Position numbers and translations under genes: made by a program. This document shows positions 12,331 to 25,660 of a stretch of 64,000 nt of DNA, one piece after another (within the stretch, counting starts at the first letter, position 1; every line of letters begins with the position of its first letter). The stretch spans positions 226,242 to 290,241 of the forward strand of contig VZRR01007847.1 of the NCBI GenBank assembly GCA_013398015.1, given 5' to 3'. The notes under the pieces were generated by a model, which did not search any database, had not been told where the DNA came from, and worked only from the letters and a program-made list of their open reading frames with translations. The stretch is from Oreocharis arfaki (Eukaryota; Chordata; Aves; Passeriformes; Paramythiidae).

Positions 12331-15300
12331 TAGCTGTTGAAGCACTGCAAGGCGATTCCCAAAGGCTGCTTTTCTGTGCCACGGAATCGGTGAGAGAAGG
12401 AGCAGCCCTGGGAATGCAGCTCCTGCAGAGATGAGATCCTGTGTCCCACTGCACGGAGGTGTCTCCTCCCTCCCAGCTCAGAGACTTTGGGACTAAGGGG
12501 AAACTGAGGCACAGGGGGAGGAAGGCACTTGCAGCAGATCGCTGATGGTGCAGAAGCCCAGAGGCAAAAGGCTCTTCTGATCCTCCCCATCCTGGGGGAG
12601 GCACCCCCGAAACCACAGGGCAGCAGCCCAGCCATTCCCCTTTGGAAACCACCTCCCTGCCTGGCCTCAAAGATAGCACAGGCTCCTCAAAACCCGATGG
12701 GATGATAAGCACCTCTTCTGAAAGGGAGCAATTACCACAAAATACTGATTATGCAAATACCTTGGTTACCAAAATGATGTTCCCTGAATTCTGAGTAGCA
12801 AAGAAAAGAACCGTGGAGAAAATTTGTTTAGCCAAGAGCTGCATCACATCTATTTAAAGTGCTGAGAGGTGGAGAGGGACCTCCCTGGGCAAAGGGGCTT
12901 TAGGAGGCCACCATAGCCTGGTGACCATCACACCAGGGACAGAGATGGTGTACGGCATTTACCGTTCCTTCCAAAGCACTTCAGAAACATTACTGTCACT
13001 CCCCTTGCAAGAACGAGGAAACCGAGGCACAGAAGCAGAAGGCCCTTGGCCAGTGAGACCCAGAGTGCAGAGGAGAGAGTGAGGTGCTCCCAAGAACAGC
13101 GCAGGGTATCCCACTGCTTCCCAGTGCCCCACATTGGGTCAGCAGTCAGACTTCCCAGAGCTGGCTTTGTGTGGAGCAGAAGAGTGGAGAGAGGCAACCA
13201 CAGAGAATGGCACTGGGGGAAAAAACCTCTGTAGAACACTCAGAACACAGCAGCAGCCACAAGGTTGGTTAGCGCAGGGCCCAAGGGGAACCCATGAGTG
13301 TCGTTTCAACAGGCAGGGACTGTTCTGCCTTGGCACATCCTCCCTAGATGGGGACAGTGGCATTCTCCAGGCCTGGCGTCACTGGCTCGAGAGGAGCGGG
13401 GCTCAGCATGCCACCCTGCACAGCCCTGGCTGTGCTCTGCTGCTCTGGGCTTCTCCCAGCCTTATCCACTGCCACAATGGGTCACTTTTGCAGCCCCAAG
13501 GCCTCGAGTGGACTGCACAGCTGGTGCCAGAAGCACAAGGGTGAACGTGGCTACCCCACTGCTGAGAGCAGAGCAGGCCACGAGCGTGGTGCCATCCTTG
13601 GTGGTGGCAGAGGACCCTGGCAGCCATTTCAGCTTTGCGAGCAAGGCAGCTTTGGAAGGATCAAGCACTGACTTGAAAGGGGGGAGGGTAACACGAGACG
13701 AGGGCCATCAGGTAGCACAGCAGAGGTGGCACCATTTCACACCTGGCCACCACCTTTTCCTCAGTGCGAGGTGGGTCTAAGAGCTGATCACCATAACCAC
13801 ACCGCTTCCCCGTGTGGGAACAGCTGCTTCTCACCACGCTGCTGGAGCCCCTCACACGAGTCTGAGCTGCCAGCACACCAGCCCTGCCCTTAGCACCTCA
13901 CCTGCCTGGCAGCAGCCGCTCTCAATGTCTCGCTGATGCCGCACGGGCAGGAAGGACAGCTCGTGACACATTAAATGCCAGCAGAGCCAGCCGTGTGACG
14001 CTGCTTCCCATCCTCATGGAGCAGAGAAGCTGTAAGTCAGCGGGAATGCTCTCCACACTGGTGCCAGGCAGATTTATGATAGCACAGGCACTGCTGTGCT
14101 GGTCCCAGCATCCCCTCCTGCAGCCTGTGGCGGGAGCCAGTCCCCAGTGCGAGTGCCTCCAGGGGAAGCACCCTGCCACTGGTGACCCACCGCTGGGAGG
14201 TGACACCCAGCACCTTATTCAGTGTTCCAGGGAAGTTGGGGACCCATCTTTTGCAAACTTGTCCTGCTGGAGCACCAGAGGAGATGCTGGACTGCAGCAG
14301 CCAGCCAGCCCATCTGCTCCTGAAGGCCTGGCTGCCCCAGCACGTGGCATCCTGTTCTGCAAGGCAGCCCTTCATTCCCCCAGTCCTGCAGGATGACCCT
14401 GTGTTCCCTCCTCTTGTCACAGCCCCTCTTTGGGCACCTTCCCAACTCAGCCTGTTTGCAAACAGCCTGGTGCAGCTCTGGCACATACCAGACACAGTCT
14501 GGTGGCATCACTGGCCCAGGAGTTGCGTGGCTCCCCCGGCTGCTGCCCTGGTGTAGGTGGCCACCCTGAGGGCTCTGGCAGCAGGTAAGAGCTCAGCCCA
14601 AACCAGAACACAGAAGAGCTGCCAAGTCACCCGTTTTCCACTTCCTGGGTGAAATGCCTGCCCGAGGACCAGGACTTTGCCCATTTGGATGAAGACAGCC
14701 GTTGCCTCTTGAAATCCATCTCTGGATTTCAGTGCCCCAATGGTACATCCAGGAGTTTATTCCCATGCACAGGGAGAGATGGATCTCGTCCCCAGGTACC
14801 CCCAAGCCCCTGCCTGGCTGCCCATGGAGGTCTTCTCTGCCACACAAAGCTGTTTGTGGCCTCTGCACTCCTGCAAGGCCAATAATTGCTCACAACTATG
14901 CATGTGCTGGATTTGCTTCTGATCAGCAAAAAACCAATTCCTCCTTATCTCCCTTCCCATCCTGAGCTCACACTACCTCAGGAGAGGCAGAAAGTTAAAT
15001 TCACAGACAAGGTAAGAAAAGCCAGATGCCTCCTGCTTGTAGAGCCACAGCAAAGAGCACAGGCACTTCGCAGTTCCCCTGTGACACCAGGAATCCCTCC
15101 AGCTACCAACACAGCTCCTGACTTCCCCCAATTAGCTCTCACTCTCTTACTCCTCTCCAAAATCAAGCATCCTGTGCTCTGCTGGGGGCAAGAGACTTGC
15201 TGGAGGTGCCAGTCCACCCAGCAGGACTAACCTCAGTTTCTGCCCACTTCACATGGAACAAGCCTGGCCTCGACTGCTCACAGTACTGGGGACCAAGGGA

Positions 15301-16644
15301 CCAGGTGGCAGTGCCTGGTCTCTCCTCCCTCCCATCCAGCACCCCACAGCCTGCTCCACCACCCTCCTTCCCCCCAAAATGCCAGCCCTGCCTGCTGTGA
15401 CAACCCCTGCATCCAAACCTAGGGAATGAATCCAAGGAGTGGCCAAGCCTTTTTCTTAACACAGAAACTTACACAGGTGGCAGATCCACTCACAGCATGG
15501 CTGGTGCTGTGAGAGCAGGACACTGCTCCTGCACGCTGCCACTGCATGGCTTCACACCAGAGACTGCTTCTGGAGGACTGTGCAGATCTGTCTGGTGGCA
15601 TTGGAGGTCCAGCCTCCAGCGTGGACAAAGTGGACTTGGTCCCAGCTGTCTGTCACACCCCAGACACTCACACTCTGCCAAAGGAAGAGCTTAACTTTGG
15701 GTGTCAAAGCTCAAATACTGGTGAGCCCTGCCATGGCGTCTCTCCTCCCTTGGGCTCAGGTTTCTGAGAGTTCAGAACCCTGTCAGGAGCCCTGCTGGCC
15801 TCTTCCACTGACATTAGCTGGCCACAGGGAAGTGTCCTGGCACTCCTCTCCATGCTTTTGCTGATGGGGATGAAGGCAGAGATCCTGCCTGCCTCCTCCT
15901 ATGACCACACAGCTTTCTGCACCTGAACCCCTCAGCTGCCCACACACCACCCACCTCCCCAGGCCGGATGAGCAGAGCGCTTGCCGCAGGCTGTGACACA
16001 GCTGAGCAGTGCTGGGGAACAGATCCGCTCTGGGAAGGTGCCAAAGCTGGATGCAGGCCTGAAACACAAGCTCCTTGGGGCAGCGACTGCACCTTTTGCC
16101 TCCTCCACATCTGCCCCAGCGCCCAGAAGAGCTGGCAGGACAGCAATGCCCTGCATCCCGTCGGAGCAGGAGGGGAACCAGAGCTGTGGTTGTGCCAGGC
16201 CTCCCTAGCACTTGTGGCACGACTGATGGCAGGAGGATACTGAGGACACCATACCAGCTGCCCTTCCCACATCTCTTAGCATTCCTCCTTTCCATAACTC
16301 CCATTAATATCAGAAGCCTCTATCAGGAGTCTTTTCAGACCGGCAGCTTCCGAGTTGCTTGGAAACTGCTGCAGTGACCGACAGCTGCTGCCGGGAGGGC
16401 TCCACGCCAGCCCAGTTCCCAGGGCTGCCACCATGGAAGCTGCTGGAACAGCCACACTCCCTTCCCTAGCATGTGCCAGGAGCCAGAGGAAGCAGGGATG
16501 AGCTGGAAGCCGCTCTGACACGCGCCAGGGATGAGAGAGCCCGGAAAGGCTCAAGGGCTGCGAGGCTCGGTTTAGGACTTGGAGATCCCACAGCTAAAGC
16601 TTCAAAACGTTCCCAGCCCGAGGGTAAGGGCGAGTCTCCAGAGC
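12331..16644. other. No gene recognised
   Basis: GC-rich unique DNA without repeats I could identify. A small CpG-richer spot lies at about 16,490-16,640, next to the AT-rich island. Confidence 0.5.
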
Positions 16645-17090
16645 AACATTCATGGAAAAATGTGCTCAGCCTCACAAGATTTATTTGTCCAAACCTGGAC
16701 ATTGAATTCAATCATAAAGGAGTGAGAGAGAGGATTTTGCTTTATGGACAAAGTATTGGTGTGGGCTTAATGGTGGAATTACTGAGACCTCCATAATACT
16801 CTACGAATAATCAGGTATCTCTTCCAATTTATAGCATACCATAAAGTGCTGCTACAGTTTTTGAGACAGTACTTTTTTTAAAATACTATAGCAATGACAA
16901 AAAGCATATTTTACCACAGGAATGGCAGTGTAAGTATATTTATCCATCGGCCAGGATTCTGCGGTATACTTTCCTCTCTAATGGCTGTACAAACATACAT
17001 ACATCCCGGATTTATACCCAGATTTTCCATACTTTGCTTTGAAATTTGCATAATATGCGAAAATTTCTATATAAATTGGAGAAGAGCACG
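16645..17090. promoter_or_regulatory. AT-rich island in GC-rich DNA, candidate conserved non-coding element
   Basis: It differs sharply from its neighbours: few CpG and runs such as TTTTTTTAAAATACTATAGC. It is not a recognised repeat and has no plausible exon. Such islands in GC-rich avian DNA are often ancient enhancers, but conservation was not tested. Confidence 0.35.
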
Positions 17091-20000
17091 GAGCCGCTCC
17101 TGCCAAACCCAGCCGCTGGAACTCAGTGCTTCTCTGTCTCGCACCGCTCATGTTTCCCCACAGTGACAGTGCTCCAGGGATTCTGGAACCACCTTGGGGA
17201 TCCCACCTTTCAGCTCAGCACTCACAGGGAGAAGGAAAGCTGACGGGGAGGTGGATGAGGACCCCAGGGCCAGCTCAGCACAGGAATCCCCAAAGGAAGA
17301 AACGTGAGGGAAGCAGGTTCTGCCAGATGCTGGTGAAAGGCATCTCCAACACCATCCCACCTGACAGCTTCCTCCATCGCCCCAGTGAAGCGCTGCCTTT
17401 TCTTCTTGAAAAAATATTGTGGAATTAGAAGTCTGATTGATATGAATATGTAACGATGCTGCTTTATTAATAGCAGCTGCATTATCAGTTTGCTCCCTGC
17501 TATTGGCAGGAGATCTGGGACAATATGTGGCTTGAAAACTAAAGAGAAATGCAACCCGCAAAGGCAGCGGCAGCAAGATAATTTCATTCCTTTTCCTGTG
17601 GAGCTGGCCAGGGTGACACAGATGCATCGCATCGCTCTTCCTGCCTGGTCATGGGAGCAGGCACTGGGATGGCTTCATAGTGTGCATGGTCCTGAACACA
17701 CCCACAGCCATCTGCAGAAGGATCTGCATTCAGTGGCCCCCAGCACAGGCAGGAGATACCCCTTCAAGCCAGGGACCACTACTGCCAGCTTTAACCTCTG
17801 CAAATTGAGGTCATTTGGTACAGAGCATCATGCAAATCTCCCTGGCACGGGTAATAAACTCCCTTTGCAGTTTGCTTTCCTTACTCCCCCCATCACCACC
17901 CTGGAGGCTTAAATGAAAACAAGATTACAAAGGAGATTGGATTGGACATATATCTGGTGTGCTATTTTAGCTGTAAATTATGCCAGCTTCATAAAACCCC
18001 AACTGTTCTTTCCCGAGATCCCTGCATAGATTGGCTGGCTGAGATCAAGCAACTGGCGCTCGCTGCGGGCAGGCATTGTCTAGAAAAACGCTGAGAGGGT
18101 CCAAACAGGAGCAAGATCTTAGAGTGCTACATATCCACACACATTTATATGCATGGACACACAGCAGTGACACCCAAGAACTTCCCATGCCTGCTGAGCA
18201 GCTCAACAGCGACACACACAAAGGCTTCACAAGCCCCTGCCCACCAGGCTTCGGCAAGCTGACCCCACGGATCATCTGAGCTGTGTCAGCTGCCTGTGAC
18301 AGTGCACCCACGGCGTTCCTCAGCCTCAGCTAATCCCAGGAGAGAGCAGAGCATCGGGAAGCACGGTCCAAAGCAAGGCTGGGCGCCAGGAATGGGACAC
18401 GGGGCCGTGCTCTGTCACAGAGTGAGAGTGAGTTAGCACATGTGGTGAGGCGAGCAGAGCTGGCTGCTGTGGCAGCCCTGGGCAAGGCCGGGCAACGGGG
18501 CTCTGCAGCACCAATGCCAAACTGCCACAGCCCAAACTTTGCTACAGCAAACCTGGCAGGAGGCTTTGCAATTCCTCTCACGAGCACTGCTGCACCTTGG
18601 CTGTGCTCCACGACCCTGGAGGACAGAGCAGCCAGGGCTCCCAGCACACTGAGCCACTCCAGGGAGAGTGGTGGTGCTGCACAAAAGGAAGGACACAGCT
18701 CTGCTCACACTCAGCTCCAGTCCCTGGCCCTCTCTTGTCTCCCCCCACGAGAGGGGCTGGCTCCATGCTATGGAGGCATGTGCAGTGCCTTGGCAACCCA
18801 GGCCTTGAGCAGTGAGCCACAACCTGGCCTGCTGCAAGCACTCTGCCACCTCCGATGGACAAGAGCCACTCTGAGCCCTGAAGGGGATGAAGCTAGTGAA
18901 GCCCCACAGCCCATGAGAGCTCTCCTCCACCCACTGCCCGTTACCTGGAAGGAGACAGCTCGAGAGCAGCAGCACACTTTGCCAATTCCCAAGCAGGCAT
19001 GGCAGCGAGCTGTCCTCCCTGCCACACTCCCACGGCTCCACCTGCTCGGAGCTCAGCCAGGTCCCACCACGCTCCCCACATGTGTCAGCTCACAGCCTGC
19101 ACCACCAGACCAGAGCGGGACACAAGGCAAGGCCCTCCCTGGCAGGACGGGTCCAGCCTGTCTCATCCATCCTCCTCTCCAAACAGTCTACAGCAGACTG
19201 AGTTTTGCACATCTATCCCACAGAATTCCTGCAGGGTCAGTGACCTTTGAGGAGACCATGCAATCCGTGGGCAGACACCTGCACATCTTCTCCGAAGGCA
19301 GAGGCAAAGCAAGCTGGCAGCACCACGGTGTCACATGTTAGGAAGAAAGGGACACATACTCAAGAGTGGTCAGGGCAGCACAATAATGCTGGTCAAATGC
19401 GAAAGGCCCAGAACCAAAGACCCTGAGGTGCCTCACCTTGCTCTCCAGTGAAGAGCTGCATCTGCCTCACATGGACACACACGTGCGTCCCCACCTGCAA
19501 CAAGCCATCTCTGCATGTTGCTTTGTGCCATTCACCACCAGGACCTGGCACAGGGCTCGCCTGTGTGTGTGTATGTATCTATTGATACAAACCCAGGCTT
19601 CCTGGGCAATCAATAATGCTATTTAAGAGATAAGTCTTGCTATTGACTGGCTGTTGAGCCTAGCTCCTGCTTAATTTAAAAGAGAGGGAGAACGGCGAGG
19701 GAGCTCAGAAGTGTTCCCAACGTCACCAGGCATCTGTGTGCATGCTCAGGCTGTGCAGGCAGGGATGGGGGGGGTCAGGGATGGAGGTACGGCAAGGCAG
19801 AAGCACAGTGATTTTTATTCAGTGCAGAATCTGTGCACTGCTGGGGGAGACAAGGCCCATCTGTGAATGCGTGTGAGCACCTGCAGTACCGAGCAGAAGT
19901 TAAAACTGGGCATGGTGTTCCCTCAGCCCAGCTGTGGCTGCGCCAGATCTGAGGTTCCTCAACCATCCTGCACCCAGCCACGGTGTTCTGATCATCACTT

Positions 20001-23000
20001 CAAGTGGTGTGAAAGAGCTCCTTGGCTGCCAAGTCCTCAGAGGTGGCTCCTGGCCATCATGGCTCTGTCCTGGCTGCAGAAGTCTCTGCGCTGGTACATG
20101 TAGGGCCTCCTTTCCTGGCCCTCCATTGTCAGGGAAGACAACTCCCACCATAACTGGTGAGAGTGGGGATGAGCAGAGCTCTCTCAGCCTCACAGGAGAA
20201 GGCTGTGAAGCAGCCATCCCCCTCTTACCTGTGGAGGACAGCCATCCCTTAGAAGGATTAATATCCAGCCAGATAGGAGATTTCCAGCCCTCCAAGACGC
20301 AGGGAGCTGAACACAACCCCAGAAGGAGCCACAGAAGAAGACACTGTCTTAGGTGGATCAAGTGGAAAAAGGTGTGTCCTTCAGCAAGCCAGAGGCAGCT
20401 TCTAGCCCCCAAGGCCACCACTCAGATGAGCTGTATGACTTGATGGTGCCATTTTTCCTTCCACATCCAAAAGTGCCTCTCCCTGCCTGACGTGGATCCA
20501 TGTCTCTGTCCCCTACTTTCAAAGCTGGAGCAAACCAACAGCATCGGTGCTGTGGGTGGGGAGGAGCACACCCAAACAAGCCCTGCTCTGTCAGGGAGCC
20601 AAAGGCCCTGTTACATCAGCTCATCTCCCTCCTCCCATTGCAGGCTCCGAGACATCACCCAGGGATGTCCTGGGAGAAGAGGGTGGCATCAAAAGGCATC
20701 TCAGCCTTGGGAGATGTGGGCTGTTTTCTGCCCCACGGTGGAAGAGATGGGAGCAGCCCTGCTGCCCCGGTGATGATGTGGGGACCCATTCTGTGGGAGA
20801 CTCTCAGATGATTTGAGCCTTGTTCCAGCCAGGCTGGACGCTCCTCAAGGCAGCGCCCAACTTGATCTTTATCTAAACACTTTTTTCACTACAAAATCAT
20901 GGAGCCTGAGTGCTGGAACTGCCCTGGGAAAGGACACAGAACCCATGGGGAGGAATCAGGAGAGAGGCTTGCTACTGATTTCAGTGCGAGGGAGGAAGGA
21001 CCAGTGCTAAGGCAAAGCTGAGGACTTGAGGCTTTGTCCTTGCAGCCACCAAGGAAACGATAAAAGCATCTTCCTTCTATCCTGGGGCTGTGATTGGAGG
21101 TAAAATCCCAGCTCTGCAGATTCACAGGCACGTCCCAGAGCTCTGCTCAGCCCCAGCATGCAGGTCAGCTCCCAGGAGCTCAGGTGGCAAACATGAAGGT
21201 GGCAGGTGCAAACAGCATCTTCTCTCCTGACTTCTTCCCACTTAGGGACTTGTCCTGTGCTAGACAGGGCTTTATGCTTTTCAGTTCCAGTTCAAAGCTC
21301 AGACTGGCTTGGTCTGAGACAGAAATGAGCTCCAAGGCTTGCTACAACTGCACTGTTGTTAACTGTAAGCATGTGGCTGACCTCCTGCCTTAGGAAGATC
21401 GAGGCCAACAGGTCACTGTCCACTCTAACACGTTGTGGTACCTCTTCCCTTCCCCAGCCCTATCACCAGCACTGCACCCCTTGGCTTATAGAGAGAGACC
21501 AGGCCTGAGCCCACTTCAGTTGCATCCCCACTGTGCAAAGAGGACTTGAGTTAGCACCTGCTCCATGGGTCCATCCTTAACAAGTGATCCCAATCACCTT
21601 GAGCTGATCAAGCTTCCTGGGCAGCCGAGTGAGCTGCTGGCAGCAGCACTGGCCCCCGAGGACAGGACTGGGGACTTCATACCAGGACGAGCCACAGCAG
21701 CTGAGGCTACTGCAGGGACGGCCCTTGGTGCCAGCCATGCTGAAGCCGTGGGAAGGGGCAGACACACTCCAGCTGTGGGATACTGGTGGCTCAGTGCTAC
21801 CCGTGGTGGAGCACCCAACCAGCAGTACCCTGTGCCCCTCTCATGGGTTGGTCTTGCAGCAAGGCTGAAGTTGTGGCTTCCAAGCAGAGCTGCAGCACAG
21901 TGGCTGTCGCCATGCCAATCCAACGGGCAGCTGGCACCTTGAAATGTCAAACCAGGAGAGCAGCCATGGTGCCAACCCCTGCCAGGGTGTCCCAGAGGGC
22001 TGATTTCCCCCACAGGCTACTGCAGCAGCATCACACAGCCTGAGGAGCTCAGCTGCTCTCAGCACCAGGCACTCCTCGATGCACCCCACTGCTCCACAGC
22101 CCTGCACTGTCACGGCCCAGCTCCAGCCAGAAGCTGTTTACATACACGAGCAATGGCTGGTCCCTGCTGCCCTGGTGGCTGCGAGGTGACAGCCACGGTG
22201 GAAGGAGACAGCAGCATGGCAGCAAACGCAAGAGAAAGTTGAGCATCACGAGGGTCCTCAGCCAGCAGCCAGAGAGCAGGAGGCTGCAGGCTCAGCTGCA
22301 TGCTGGTGCTCCAAGGCACAGGGACTGGGCACTGCCTGGGCAGGAAATGACCACGGGGGATGGATGTTGGAGCCAAAAAAACCCCAACTTGTTATGAAAA
22401 AAAAAAAAAGGGATGCTGTTTTGTTTGCTGCTCAGGTGCAGCATGAACTCCTCACTGCAGGACAACATGGATGCCAGCAGCTCATGGATCGGTATGGAGG
22501 GCTGCTAAACCCGGGGAGCACCCTGCCAGGGTCTGTGCCCAGAGCAGAGGCAGAGCCAGTCCTCCTCCCCTGCACTCAGCACCTTCCTCCTCCCAAAGAT
22601 GGGCCACGGTCTCAGCCTCCCTTGGGCTTGACCCAGAACCACTCTGCCCTCCAGGCAGTCTCATGCCAGCAGAGGTTCTCATACATCCCAGCCCACCCTG
22701 GTGGAAACCAGCTTTTCTCTCCTCGACCTTTCCCTTGTAGACATGGGGAAACTGAGGCACTGGAAAGCTGAAGGTGGCACACAGCGCACTGGTCGTCATC
22801 AGAGAAGAGAAAGGTGAGAATGTTTTCAAACCGCACTTTCTCAAAAGCAAGCCACGTCTCTCTGCCAGTTCTGCTGTCGACAAAGAGGAAAACTCATGCC
22901 ATCCAAATTGCTCTAAAATAGGAAAATGAGGAAAAAAACCCAAACCCAAACAAGCCTCAAGCCAGAAGCCAAGTACGTTTGTCTCCGTTCTTTCAGCTCA

Positions 23001-23139
23001 ATCAGCCGCACTTCATGATGGCAACTGCAATGATACCAGACTAATAGCAATAACATTGTCACCCAGGAGCATGCCAAGGTGACCTGAGGGGGAAGTAGCA
23101 GAACTTCCTGCCCCGAACCCCACTTTCTCTGCTCAGCCT
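17091..23139. other. No gene recognised
   Basis: Mixed composition with a short AT-rich piece at 17,930-18,000 and an A13 run at 22397-22409. No exon with a convincing protein match was found on either strand. Confidence 0.5.
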
Positions 23140-24250
23140 TGCCCTGCCCAGGGCCCCGCGATGGGGAAAGCCATCTCAGGAGCGTGCGGTGCTCAGCTGC
23201 ACCGATCCGATCCAGATCACGCGAGCCCCTCCGGCCAGATTCCAACTCCCGTGCATCTCGGCGCGTACCTTTCCGCGGATGCACCGTGCGAGGGCTACCG
23301 AGGCAGCGACAGGGATGGGGCAGCGGCACGGCCAGGAAGGGGGGACCCCATCACCACCCCGGCACCAGCAGAAGGCCACAGAAACATCTCCAGCTGACCC
23401 TGTGGGCTGAGCTCCTAGCGCAGGACGAGACAGAGCTCTGCTCCAGCTCCTCCACGCCAGCGATGGCTCCTGGGCACCCCGCGCCCGGGGAGCTGGGCAT
23501 CCCTTGTGACACGCCGCGGGAAAAGCGGAGCGGCCGGGCCCCGGGACGCCAGGAGGTGCCGGGGAGCGGGCGGCGGGTGCCCNNNNNNNNNNNNNNNNNN
23601 NNNNNNNNNNNNNNNNNNNNNNNNNNNNNNNNNNNNNNNNNNNNNNNNNNNNNNNNNNNNNNNNNNNNNNNNNNNNNNNNNNNNNNNNNNNNNNNNNNNN
23701 NNNNNNNNNNNNNNNNNNNNNNNNNNNNNNNNNNNNNNNNNNNNNNNNNNNNNNNNNNNNNNNNNNNNNNNNNNNNNNNNNNNNNNNNNNNNNNNNNNNN
23801 NNNNNNNNNNNNNNNNNNNNNNNNNNNNNNNNNNNNNNNNNNNNNNNNNNNNNNNNNNNNNNNNNNNNNNNNNNNNNNNNNNNNNNNNNNNNNNNNNNNN
23901 NNNNNNNNNNNNNNNNNNNNNNNNNNNNNNNNNNNNNNNNNNNNNNNNNNGGTGGGTACCGGGGGGCCGGGACTCCGGCAGCGGTCACCGGAGGAGCCCC
24001 TCGTCCGCCTTCTGACGGGCCCCGTCCCCGGCCGCGGCATCTCTCCGGTGTCTCCAGCCGGGCGTCCCCGCTCCAGCCCCGCGCCGCTGGAGCCGGCCCA
24101 GCGGGCGGGCACTGCAAACCCCCGCACCTCCCGCGCCTCTTCCCGGCAGCCGGGTGCCTTCCCCAGCCTGCCCGGGCGCCCGCTTGCCGCGGCAGGGGCT
24201 CCTTCCCCGAGCAGCCGCCAGTTTCGGGCCGCCACTGGCCTGCCCTGCTA
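23140..24250. promoter_or_regulatory. CpG island interrupted by an assembly gap
   Basis: Both sides of the gap are very rich in CpG and G+C, far above surroundings, which suggests a promoter. No gene can be assigned. The minus strand has a donor-like GGAAAG|GTACGC near 23,266, and the plus strand has GGTGGGTACC right after the gap, so direction is undecided. If gene order follows mammals, a FRMPD3 5' end on the minus strand is possible; no coding block supports this. Confidence 0.55.
23583..23950. other. Assembly gap (368 n)
   Basis: A run of undetermined bases. Open frames crossing it are meaningless. Its place inside a CpG island suggests sequencing dropout of GC-rich DNA. Confidence 1.
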
Positions 24251-24264
24251 GCCCCTTTGCCTGT

Positions 24265-25660
24265 GGCACTTCTCCTTGAATGCCGCTTGCCATGTTGTCA
24301 TCGCTAAACATCATGAAACCCTTCAGCAGTGCTTCATTCGCTTTTTTGTTAATTACCTTTCGACATTGTGTGCAAACATTGTCACCTTACTCTTCATCCC
24401 CTTTTCCAGAGGCATGGGATTGTCTGCCCGCCCGTCCATAGGTAACTCCATGGTAACCACCCTCCCAATCTTGGCGGGGAAAAATCAACAAAACCTCTTA
24501 AGGAAACTACATTATCAATGCATGAAAGGAGGCTTGTGTGCATTTCTTACAAATAGATTGAGAAGCAAGGGCTGGGAGGTAGGTTACCATGGAATTGGGG
24601 AATTCAAGTACACTATTAGCTGGCTAACATACTCAAGAAAGAATAATAGATTTGCAAGCCACAGATTCCTCCTCTGAAAATATGACTGACTTCCATCATG
24701 TGACTTTCCACATCTTCCCATTCTATTCTTTAGCAAGAGCTTCAAGCAACTCATTTGCTTCATTTGTACAGAAGTTTGACTTGGATATAGTTTCCTGGCT
24801 CCAAGCTTTTACAGAAATTGCAGTCACAATTGCTGCCTCCTATCTCTGTGATCTCGGTGCTCATCCCAGGAGCAGGGCACCCAGCCCCATTGGTAGCTCA
24901 GTAACTCCACGCTGCTCCTCCTCCAGAGCTTGTAGGGAAATCCTGCCTGGTCCTGGCAAGCCCTTGCTCTCCTTTGCATCAGTATTTTCCAAAAGCATTT
25001 TCTGACATTTCCGTTTAGGAGAGTTCTTTAGATTTATCTGCTATAGGAAAGGGCAGAGTATGTGAGTTTTCCAACACTGTCCATGGCAGATCCTGCTGTA
25101 AAGGTATTCATTTCAGTTTTATGCGATGCCCTTATGTCAGAGCTTTTTCCAGCCACAGAAACACAAGAAGCCAGCACAGCACTGGCTGCCTTTCTTCTAA
25201 ATGACCTTGGCATAGTCTTCATTACATGTTCTCATGTTTTTAGCATGTCACACCTTAAAACTTGTCTCATCCCAAATTTATACCCTCTTCTGTTTTCCCT
25301 GTTTGACACAGCCTGCACCTTTGAAGGTTGTCTGTTGACATCTATGTGCCTCCTTTACGTCTGTTTTAAACCTGTTTGCTTTTTTTGGCACTTTACACAT
25401 ACAGCCATGAACTTTGAAAGAATATTTCCAGAATGAAGATCGAGAAGATGTAGCAAAGCTCAAATGCTTTTCTAGATTTCAATATCAGAATTTAGTCCAC
25501 AAAATAAAATGCCCCTCTCTCTCTGCATGCCTGTACAGGAAGACATCCCCCACAAAACATAACCTGTTCCTTGCAGAGTTTGAAGATTTGTTTGTTCTTG
25601 CCCAACTGCTTATATACACCTGTCAGATTTTCTTTCTTTATGTTTGGATGCTGGTATAAA
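24265..25660. promoter_or_regulatory. Long AT-rich non-coding block beside the CpG island
   Basis: About 1.4 kb of low-GC, non-repetitive sequence begins directly after the CpG island. Plus-strand open frames of 60-133 codons occur but match no family I know. It could be promoter-proximal regulatory DNA, an intron start or an unrecognised transcript. Confidence 0.3.

Noticed and set aside
11610..12635. 341-codon minus-strand open frame as a gene
   Set aside because: It lies over a CpG-rich patch where stop codons are rare; overlapping long frames occur on both strands and none has a recognisable domain.
23139..24251. 370-codon and 313-codon frames across the gap
   Set aside because: Most of their length is undetermined bases, so continuity of the frame is not evidence.
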